The notes under the pieces are model-generated. The model ran no database searches. It saw only the letters and a list, made by a program, of their open reading frames with translations, and had not been told where the DNA came from. From a virus, in the IMG/VR virus record IMGVR_UViG_3300048925_000245, positions 1 to 43,693 of that record: a stretch of 43,693 nucleotides of DNA, one strand, 5' to 3'. A program made the translations under genes and the position numbers. This document shows, piece by piece, positions 31,993-37,422 of the stretch; positions within the stretch are counted from its first letter, which is position 1, and each line of letters opens with the position of its first letter.

Positions 31993-32212
31993 TTCATTTC
32001 CAGTTTGAAGCAATTTTTTTGCACAAATTCAAATTATTCATATGGTTGCAGGTTTTTTCGGAATGATTAGGATATTTTCAGAATTTGAACAAACAATAGA
32101 TATTACTTATGAATAAGCGGTATAGCGCCACGAAATTTAGTTAGCTTGCAAATTATGACTACTATTTTCAGGAGGGTGTGGGTGCATTGAGGATATCCTG
32201 ACTTAGCAAAAA

Positions 32213-32232
32213 GGCGGGGAGGATTCCCCGCC
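32213..32232 (-). terminator. Rho-independent terminator after hok
   Basis: Stem GGCGGGGA / TCCCCGCC with loop GGAT and five U on the minus strand, 10 bases after the hok stop. Confidence 0.85.
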
Positions 32233-32241
32233 AAGCTGCCC

Positions 32242-32394
32242 TTACCTGGATTCGTAAGCCGTGAAAACAGCAACCTCAGTTTGTCCGGTACGATAGCGGA
32301 TTTCACAGAGATCCTTTCTCGTCAGAACCACCACCAAAAGTACGGTGACGCAAATAACGATAAGGGCGAGTAACCTCGCCTTCTGCTGCTTCAT
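32242..32394 (-). CDS. Hok/Gef family type I toxin
   Basis: 50 residues, too short for ordinary gene calling. Residues include [20 protein letters not shown] (membrane span), [19 protein letters not shown] and AYESR, the exact Hok build (single span then Cys-containing periplasmic tail). Expression would depolarise the inner membrane. A leader peptide overlaps its ATG and an antisense Sok-like RNA lies opposite the leader. Similar loci (hokD/relF) are common in lambdoid prophages; this one is intact. Confidence 0.92.
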   Translation of the reverse strand: MKQQKARLLALIVICVTVLLVVVLTRKDLCEIRYRTGQTEVAVFTAYESR

Positions 32395-32453
32395 GGCGTT
32401 CTTCTCCTTGACCCAAAGGTCTGTAAGAAGCTAACCTTGCATGTGTCGAGCAT
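32391..32453 (-). CDS. Mok-like leader peptide coupled to hok
   Basis: 20 codons from the ATG at 32453; its TGA overlaps the hok ATG as ATGA. Translation of mok is known to be needed for hok translation in R1. The peptide ends RRRTP. Confidence 0.7.
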   Translation of the reverse strand: MLDTCKVSFLQTFGSRRRTP

Positions 32454-32498
32454 ACAGGGAGCCTCAAGTTGATGTTAAAGTCACTTGGGGCTTTTCTC
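32444..32498 (+). ncRNA. Sok-like antisense RNA
   Basis: On the plus strand TTGACC (32408-32413) and TAACCT (32432-32437; 18 bases apart) form a promoter. A hairpin with stem GCCTCAAGT / ACTTGGGGC and a U-rich tail ends near 32498, giving about 55 bases opposite the mok/hok leader. Size and layout match Sok. Both ends are estimated. Confidence 0.7.
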
Positions 32499-32580
32499 TG
32501 CCTGTCTCGTGTATGCCTGAGACAAACAGCCTCAAGCACCCGCCGCGATTCTACGTTAACCATCTGACTTATCGCAAACT

Positions 32581-33300
32581 TTAACTGCTGTGCCTGTAGC
32601 TTTGCCAGTTGAAAGTCACCCAAATTCCACCATCCATCTTAAGACGGTCAAATGCTCTTTCGCCTATGGCTCCGGGTAGATCCTCCGAGTTCAGATTCGT
32701 GAGAATACCGACAGGTTTCAGCATCGCCGTTCGGCGGTCAATAATCTGGTGCAGTATCACTTTCTCGTACTGCGAATACATCTGAACGCCTACCTCATCG
32801 AGAACCAGCAGATCCAAAGTGGTCATTTCATCCATAAGTTTTGACTCAGACTTTCCACCGTTAAACCCCGCCTTAAATTCAGTCATCAGGTCAGCCACGG
32901 TGATAATCAGCACGCTTTTTTGCTGCGCGATGAGGGCATTACCTATCGCCGCAGCAAGGTGGTTTTTACCTGTGCCAGGGCTACCGCCGAAAACAAAACA
33001 AGCGCACCCCGACCCGAAGTTATTAAGCCAGGATTTAGCCTCGGAAAACGCTTTACGCTGCCCATCACAACGTACCTCGTAATTTTTGAACGTGCAGTTG
33101 TGGTAACGCTCGCGTATCCCTGAACGTCCGAATGTTTTTTGTATGCGAGTGCGTCGGTTTTCCATGGTGATTTTCTCCGAGTGCTTACGGGCTTCCTCCT
33201 TCTGCCAATCCATCAACTCCTGCGCACTTGAAAATTTCGGCTGGACCCCGGCAGGAACAATCCGCTGCAGTCGTTTCAGAACGTCAGACATATCACGCAT
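32581..33300 (-). CDS. DnaC-like helicase loader (P equivalent)
   Basis: 239 residues from the ATG at 33300 (AGGGG seven bases upstream; the TTG at 33306 overlaps the previous stop). AAA+ ATPase of the DnaC type: GGSPGTGKNHLAAAIGNAL, where GKN instead of GKT/S also occurs in E. coli DnaC. Further motifs are LLVLDEVGVQ (Walker B) and ERAFDRLKMDGGIWVTFNW. It loads DnaB at the phage origin. Overlap and coupling with the O-like gene support an O-P pair. Confidence 0.9.
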   Translation of the reverse strand: MRDMSDVLKRLQRIVPAGVQPKFSSAQELMDWQKEEARKHSEKITMENRRTRIQKTFGRSGIRERYHNCTFKNYEVRCDGQRKAFSEAKSWLNNFGSGCACFVFGGSPGTGKNHLAAAIGNALIAQQKSVLIITVADLMTEFKAGFNGGKSESKLMDEMTTLDLLVLDEVGVQMYSQYEKVILHQIIDRRTAMLKPVGILTNLNSEDLPGAIGERAFDRLKMDGGIWVTFNWQSYRHSS

Positions 33301-33302
33301 GG

Positions 33303-34139
33303 TCAACCCCTGAAGCCCGCAGGAATGCTTGTGTCAGGCGCAGAAATTCCGCCAGGCCTAGTTCGCTGTTGTTCAGGCTTTTCCCAGGCTTCCAGAAAGA
33401 AATTTGACGGTCCGTAAAACGTTTTGGCCTGTTTCACGTATTGAGTACCGGCGGCACCAGTAGCGACTACGAAATCAGCGTATCGCCTTGTACCATCCAG
33501 CATGGCCTGAATACTCACCCCTTCTCGAATTCTCGCGTTCCAGGCTTTAAACGCTCCCGCCTTGTCCTGCCCTCCAGCGCGTCGAGGGTAAGCAGCCCAG
33601 GCAATTTCAAATTCCGGAGAATACTCCGTGATTTTATTTTTGCGGCTCACTTTCCCCCTGGGGGGTAAGGGGGGATCTTTAGGTTCTTTGACTGGATCTA
33701 ATAACTGACTGATTCTGGGTGCAGCTCCTGCACCCTCCCCCCCTGCACCATTTGCACCAGGGGGTGCAGCTCCTTCACCCTCCCACCCTGCACCATTTGC
33801 ACCATAGGGTGCAGCTCCTTCACCCTGTGCCGGAGTATGCTTTTGATAGGGTGCAGGATTTTCACCCTCATGGTTAAAGGTCAGATGATAAATATTCGAT
33901 CTGTTAACTCCATTAGCGTCGCGACGTTCTTCAACACGTACAAATCCATCCTTCACCAGTTGCCGGATGTGTGTCTGAACAGAGCGGGAGGAAATCTCGC
34001 ACTCATACGCAATTGTGGCCACTGCCGGCCAGCACTCCCCCGTGTCACTGGCGTTATCAGCTAGCTTGATAAGCACCAGCTTACGGAGAGGATTTCCCAC
34101 CCTTGCTTTCATGGCCTGAACCATCAAGGACATACTCAT
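33303..34139 (-). CDS. Replication initiator, O-like winged-helix protein
   Basis: 278 residues; AGGAG seven bases before the ATG. HTH_36-type winged helix (about 15-90: GNPLRKLVLIKLADNASDTG, IAYECEISSRSVQTHIRQLVKDGFVRVEERRD). A Gly/Ala/Pro linker (about 95-145) is encoded by the iterons. The C-terminal region (EYSPEFEIAWAAYPRR, GGQDKAGAFKAWNARIREG) resembles primosomal DnaT-like domains. It binds the iterons in its own gene and recruits the DnaC-like loader. Confidence 0.88.
   Translation of the reverse strand: MSMSLMVQAMKARVGNPLRKLVLIKLADNASDTGECWPAVATIAYECEISSRSVQTHIRQLVKDGFVRVEERRDANGVNRSNIYHLTFNHEGENPAPYQKHTPAQGEGAAPYGANGAGWEGEGAAPPGANGAGGEGAGAAPRISQLLDPVKEPKDPPLPPRGKVSRKNKITEYSPEFEIAWAAYPRRAGGQDKAGAFKAWNARIREGVSIQAMLDGTRRYADFVVATGAAGTQYVKQAKTFYGPSNFFLEAWEKPEQQRTRPGGISAPDTSIPAGFRG
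33717..33868. repeat. Replication origin iterons inside the O-like gene
   Basis: Four copies of a 20-base element (GGGTGCAGCTCCTTCACCCT type) start at 33717, 33762, 33807 and 33849 (period 45, 45, 42). Each is a partial palindrome (GGGTGCAG...CTGCACCC in the first). Copies 1-2 are parts of 43-base direct repeats that also share CCCTGCACCATTTGCACCA. This is lambda's ori arrangement. Binding is inferred. Confidence 0.8.
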
Positions 34140-34179
34140 ACTGCTACTCCTGCGAAATCATTACGGGTGATCCCGCCAC

Positions 34180-34626
34180 TCAAACTGACATCAATACTTC
34201 TGCTATTGGGATCAGCGCCTGAAGCTCGTCGATAAGCCTGTTCAGCTTCGCGGTTGCTGTCGGGCATCTGACCGCAACGGCCGACATTGCCGCACCGAAC
34301 GACTCCATGACTTTCGCTTTAGCCAGTTCAGGCGAATCTGGCTCTTCCAGCTCAATTCGCTTTCGGGTAGGCATGGCGCCCAACGCGACGCCTGAAAGCT
34401 CGGAAGCCATTTTGATATAACGAGGCCCACCTAAACCAAAAATGCGTTTTACGCGTTGTTTCGCGTTGCGTATGCCCTGCTCATCCGTCGCTGGTGGGAT
34501 TAGTTTTCCGCCCCCCCTGCGTTGATATTCATCCGCAAAACGAACGCCGACCGTTTTCCAGCCAGCCTCATGCGCCCATGACTCAACGCCAGCGGCAACT
34601 TGCTCAACCGTAGGAGTGATTTTCAT
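34180..34626 (-). CDS. YdaT-like protein (cII position)
   Basis: 148 residues. VEQVAAGVESWAHEAGWKTVGV, ADEYQRRGGGKLIPP, GIRNAKQRVKRIFGL and RLIDELQALIPI follow the YdaT (Rac prophage) pattern. YdaT-type proteins sit where lambda cII does and cause cell-division or lysis effects when overexpressed. It overlaps the YdaS-like gene by 23 bases. Confidence 0.78.
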   Translation of the reverse strand: MKITPTVEQVAAGVESWAHEAGWKTVGVRFADEYQRRGGGKLIPPATDEQGIRNAKQRVKRIFGLGGPRYIKMASELSGVALGAMPTRKRIELEEPDSPELAKAKVMESFGAAMSAVAVRCPTATAKLNRLIDELQALIPIAEVLMSV

Positions 34627-34864
34627 GCTTCAGTTTCCTTTCTCGCTTTGCTTTACGCTTAGCCAAGCTTTCAGTTTTTTTTGTTTGATAAAACTCGCGA
34701 TTAAATTTCAGCGATCCGCATGTAACCACTGCTAGATCAGCTGCAGCTCCTTGGGGAATATATCCAGCTTTAACCCAACGAGAGACTGCGGCTTGAGATA
34801 CGCCAGCAATTTCCGCCAGTTTTGTTTTTGTCCCAAAAAATTCGATTGCGTCTGTAGTTAACAT
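34604..34864 (-). CDS. YdaS-like Cro-type regulator
   Basis: 86 residues; GAGGAAAG upstream. HTH at about 10-35 (TKTKLAEIAGVSQAAVSRWVKAGYIP) as in YdaS/Cro. The last 25 residues are very basic. It is the first gene of the rightward-type operon opposite the repressor and should repress or retune the immunity promoters. Confidence 0.85.
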   Translation of the reverse strand: MLTTDAIEFFGTKTKLAEIAGVSQAAVSRWVKAGYIPQGAAADLAVVTCGSLKFNREFYQTKKTESLAKRKAKRERKLKHENHSYG

Positions 34865-34939
34865 TCAACTTTCCTCTTACAAGATGGAAAGAAACTATAA
34901 CTTAACAAAATGAAAGTCAACTTGATTTATATTAAGCGG
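34865..34939. promoter_or_regulatory. OR-like divergent operator/promoter region
   Basis: The minus strand has TTGACT (34920-34915) and TATAGT about 15 bases on: pR for the YdaS-like gene. The motif CTTTCATTTTGTTAAGTT on that strand recurs at the OL site. Half-sites AACTTAAC (34899-34906) and GTCAACTT are visible. The repressor promoter is not resolved. Confidence 0.68.
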
Positions 34940-35344
34940 ATGAAGAACAAAACATTAAGTGAGCGCTTAACTTTTCGTCGAAAGGAGCTGGGTTTATCCC
35001 AGAAGAGACTCGCGGATCTCGCAAAAGTCTCGTATGTGACGATCTATAAGTGGGAAAACGGAGACACTGAACCTAAGGGTAAAAACCTTTTTTCCTTAAG
35101 CAATGCGTTAAAGTGCAATCCTACTTGGCTTATGTTCGGCGATGACGATAAGCAGCCCGTTCCCGCATCTGACTTGCCGATTGAGTTAGACGACAGGCAG
35201 AAACGATTATTAGAACTGTTTGAATCGCTTCCGGAATCTGAAAAAGAAGCTCAAATCAAAGAGTTAGAAGCGAGAGTCGAAAACTTTAACACCCTTTTCG
35301 AAGAGCTTTTGAAGGTCAGAAAAAAACAAAATCAGCCTAAATAA
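34940..35344 (+). CDS. RacR-like repressor
   Basis: 134 residues from the ATG at 34940; an upstream ATG at 34910 lies within the operator and is unlikely. HTH_3 (about 8-62): LGLSQKRLADLAKVSYVTIYKW, ALKCNPTWLMFGDDDKQPVP, then helical LLELFESLPESEKEAQI. This is the RacR pattern. It has no LexA/CI-type self-cleavage domain. It faces ydaS/ydaT-like genes as in Rac, where RacR silences them. Confidence 0.85.
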   Translation: MKNKTLSERLTFRRKELGLSQKRLADLAKVSYVTIYKWENGDTEPKGKNLFSLSNALKCNPTWLMFGDDDKQPVPASDLPIELDDRQKRLLELFESLPESEKEAQIKELEARVENFNTLFEELLKVRKKQNQPK

Positions 35345-35350
35345 AAATAA

Positions 35351-35380
35351 AAAAGCAATGTTTTCAATGACATTGCTTTT
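35351..35380 (+). terminator. Bidirectional terminator of the repressor gene
   Basis: Perfect stem AAAAGCAATG / CATTGCTTTT, loop of 10, U-tract on the plus strand and A-run on the other side. It separates the repressor from the OL/pL-like region. Confidence 0.88.
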
Positions 35381-35389
35381 TCTTCACCC

Positions 35390-35455
35390 TTCAACTTAAC
35401 TTTTTTTAAGCTTCATACTTGTCAATTATCTTTCATTTAGTTAAGTTTACCCCAT
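35390..35455 (+). promoter_or_regulatory. OL/pL-like operator region
   Basis: AACTTAAC at 35393-35400 and GTTAAGTT at 35440-35447 flank TTGTCA (35419-35424). The string CTTTCATTTAGTTAAGTT (35430-35447) is nearly the one on the minus strand of the OR-like site. The repressor should control both, as with lambda OL and OR. A clear -10 is not assigned. Confidence 0.62.
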
Positions 35456-35525
35456 CGAAACACGCACAGTGTTATCAGCAAAACGTTCAGCCAGCCTGGC
35501 TAAAGGGCATCACAGGAGAAATGAC

Positions 35526-35759
35526 ATGAGTGAAAAGAATGAAGCAACCGTATTAATTGCAGGGCACGAGGTTAAAGCCAGCGCGGCCCAAATGGTTGTT
35601 GATCTGGCCATCCCATCCGTCAGGAAGGTGATAGAAGAAATGGTTCTAAAGGGTCGTAGCGTTGAGTCAACCAGTAGCGCAGCAAAAACCGCTGCCGAAG
35701 CAGCGGTGGCGACTATCTTGTGGATGACCAACTGCGGCCCTTGTCACCAGCCCTTATAG
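35526..35759 (+). CDS. First gene of the leftward-type early operon, function unknown
   Basis: 77 residues from the ATG at 35526 (AGGAG upstream). MSEKNEATVLIAGHEVKASA, helical VVDLAIPSVRKVIEEMVLKG, Ala-rich SSAAKTAAEAAVATIL. Its position is that of N or cIII but it resembles neither. The last 16 bases overlap a minus-strand gene. Confidence 0.6.
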   Translation: MSEKNEATVLIAGHEVKASAAQMVVDLAIPSVRKVIEEMVLKGRSVESTSSAAKTAAEAAVATILWMTNCGPCHQPL

Positions 35760-35923
35760 GACATTGGCTTCTCGGGATCAGGTGGGTTTTTCTCTGCAAG
35801 AAGTTCTATAAATCGTGCTTCTGAGCGAATTAGTTTTTGGAGAAATCGGTCTTCTGACATTTTCTCTCCCTGACTTAAAAGATATTGAAACGCCAGCTTT
35901 CTAGCGCAAAGTTTTTCAGACAC
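35744..35923 (-). CDS. 59-residue minus-strand small protein
   Basis: GTG start at 35923 with AGAGG seven bases upstream; one residue short of the usual length cut. It has a second possible start at 35860 (ATG, GGGAGA site). Sequence LCARKLAFQYLLSQGEKMSE and SEARFIELLAEKNPPDP. It runs against the early operon with its end overlapping the previous gene's end. No family recognised. Confidence 0.55.
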   Translation of the reverse strand: MSEKLCARKLAFQYLLSQGEKMSEDRFLQKLIRSEARFIELLAEKNPPDPEKPMSYKGW

Positions 35924-36069
35924 AGATTTTCCTCTTAGGTTGTTGGAATCAAAGAGGATACCACTGCCGCCTGAGGTGGAGAATTAACCAGGCACATATT
36001 CAAAACTGCGTTGCTAAATGATAGCGAAACGGCAATACATAATCAGAATATTCACAGTAGAGGTGAGCG

Positions 36070-36216
36070 GTGAGCAGGAAAGAGTTAGCTGATTTGTTTA
36101 TTTCCCGAACGGGCGAAACATGGGAGATGGCTTACAGGTATCTTCAGGATATCTACTGGAGCTTGTCGACAGCCCTCACCTTCTATCGCGTCGATAAGAA
36201 CGAAGGAAAAATTTAA
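36070..36216 (+). CDS. 48-residue early protein, function unknown
   Basis: GTG start at 36070 with GAGGTGA upstream; the stop at 36214-36216 abuts the next ATG. Residues include ELADLFISRTGETWEMAYRY and QDIYWSLSTAL. Too short for ordinary gene calling. The stretch before it (35924-36069) holds no gene. Confidence 0.55.
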   Translation: MSRKELADLFISRTGETWEMAYRYLQDIYWSLSTALTFYRVDKNEGKI

Positions 36217-36420
36217 ATGGATTTAACACAATTAACGCCAGTTAGCTCAGCACAAAGTAAGTTCGCCATTGCCGCTTTTATTGGTGATAAAGAAATGTTC
36301 GAACAGGCAATTATTCAATTCGCTATTGCAACAGGAACAAAGGTAAATCATGACAACTCTTTATGCATTAGTTTTGACCGTCTTTCTGACTTCAGGGGAG
36401 GCTCAAGAACAGATCATTGA
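36217..36420 (+). CDS. 67-residue early protein, function unknown
   Basis: AAGGA eight bases before the ATG, which directly follows the preceding stop. Helical middle (FAIAAFIGDKEMFEQAIIQFA). Its last 71 bases overlap the DUF1482 gene in another frame, so the C-terminal 23 residues may be weakly constrained. Confidence 0.58.
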   Translation: MDLTQLTPVSSAQSKFAIAAFIGDKEMFEQAIIQFAIATGTKVNHDNSLCISFDRLSDFRGGSRTDH

Positions 36421-36541
36421 TGTTTACGACAATTATTCTGATTGTGTCTCCACTGCAAAAGAGCAGAAATTATCAGGTGAATGTTATCCTGTTGAGGCCA
36501 TTATACCAATGAATCAGAGTGAAGTTCCTGCGGGGTATTAA
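36350..36541 (+). CDS. DUF1482 family small protein
   Basis: 63 residues. MTTLYALVLTVFLTSGEAQ, then IIDVYDNYSDCVSTAKEQK and GECYPVEAIIP with two paired Cys match DUF1482. The N-terminus is a signal-like hydrophobic segment, so it is probably exported or membrane-bound. Common in the pL operons of lambdoid phages; role unknown. Confidence 0.85.
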   Translation: MTTLYALVLTVFLTSGEAQEQIIDVYDNYSDCVSTAKEQKLSGECYPVEAIIPMNQSEVPAGY

Positions 36542-36663
36542 TGGACTGGCAAACAACAAAGATGTTGCTGAAAGCCTTTGCATCACTTGCAGTTATTTTT
36601 TATCTGATTGCTATTTTTGGCTTTCGACTTTTTGCTGAAGACAAAAACGACAGCGGCATTTAG
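36541..36663 (+). CDS. 40-residue single-span membrane protein
   Basis: The ATG shares its first base with the DUF1482 stop (TAATG). Hydrophobic residues about 12-31 (AFASLAVIFYLIAIFGF), with an acidic tail. Not in ordinary gene calls. It is likely translated with DUF1482 and may partner with it. Confidence 0.62.
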   Translation: MDWQTTKMLLKAFASLAVIFYLIAIFGFRLFAEDKNDSGI

Positions 36664-36730
36664 TTAACCACAATCTTTTTATATGCCTGGAAAATGGCAG
36701 GGTTTCCCACACACTTTTTTGGAGTTAAAT

Positions 36731-37078
36731 ATGAACCATGAATTTACCGTAGCATTCAATACTGACCTGTTACTTTCCACTGATGATTGCAAAGTGCTGT
36801 CCTTAACCTGCGGCGATGAACAGCTGGGTTATATCGCGTTCAATACCCTCGACCGTGATTCTGACAAGCGCACCTTCGTTACACCATTCACGGCTGAAGG
36901 CGAACTGAAAGAAACGTGCTGTGCAAGCTGCGCGGCGAAGGCATTATTCCATCATCGCACAGGCTTCAGACTCAAGCTTATATCTATTGCCGAAACTGAA
37001 GACTTAAAACCTTCACTGACTCAGCTTTTGCCCCTGCTACTGCTGGCGGATATTGCCAAGCGAGCCAAAGCGCACTGA
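36731..37078 (+). CDS. 115-residue early protein, Cys-rich centre
   Basis: GGAG six bases before the ATG at 36731; an earlier ATG at 36683 lacks a site. Residues include FNTDLLLSTDDCKVLSLTCG and ETCCASCAAKALFHH (a C-C-x2-C cluster), ending with a Leu-rich helix. Family not recognised; could be a metal-binding or host-takeover protein. Confidence 0.65.
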   Translation: MNHEFTVAFNTDLLLSTDDCKVLSLTCGDEQLGYIAFNTLDRDSDKRTFVTPFTAEGELKETCCASCAAKALFHHRTGFRLKLISIAETEDLKPSLTQLLPLLLLADIAKRAKAH

Positions 37079-37086
37079 TTAATCCC

Positions 37087-37104
37087 GCCCCGTTAAGGCG
37101 GGGC
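37087..37104 (+). terminator. GC-rich hairpin after the 115-residue gene
   Basis: Stem GCCCCG / CGGGGC with loop TTAAGG, followed by ATTTAT. The weak U-tract suggests an attenuator inside the early operon. Confidence 0.55.
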
Positions 37105-37158
37105 ATTTATCCGAGTGACCATTTACAAGTGGTCAGCCTGATAAAAAGAGGAATGCAA

Positions 37159-37422
37159 ATGGATATTACTCTGGCGTTTAAAAAATTAGCCCTCGTTAAC
37201 GGCGAGGAAGCCGTTATCAGCATTGCCCCCAGCGCAATGAAAAAGATGGTCATGAATTTAGTGGCGAATGGTTATTTATCCACTGAGGATTTAATCATTT
37301 TTGCAATCGGTCAGGTGAAAATCTGTGACCGCAAAAACCTTGAGCATGTTTTGCCCGACAACGTTTTAAAGAAATTAACTGAAGTTTTTGAATCCGTAAA
37401 AGAAGGAGAAAACAATGACTGA
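37159..37422 (+). CDS. 87-residue early protein, function unknown
   Basis: Start at 37159 (AGAGG seven bases upstream; upstream ATGs at 37129 and 37153 fit worse). MDITLAFKKLALVNGEEAVIS, then KKMVMNLVANGYLSTEDLI and a helical end. Overlaps the RecE-N fusion by 8 bases. It may act with the recombination genes. Confidence 0.62.
   Translation: MDITLAFKKLALVNGEEAVISIAPSAMKKMVMNLVANGYLSTEDLIIFAIGQVKICDRKNLEHVLPDNVLKKLTEVFESVKEGENND

Noticed and set aside
32103-32306. 67-residue minus-strand frame over the hok 3' end and terminator
   Set aside because: Runs through the hok terminator hairpin and has no ribosome site.
32303-32623. 106-residue minus-strand frame over the hok leader
   Set aside because: Overlaps dnaC, mok and hok in another frame with low-complexity Arg/Gly-rich sequence; the hok-mok-sok reading explains the conservation better.
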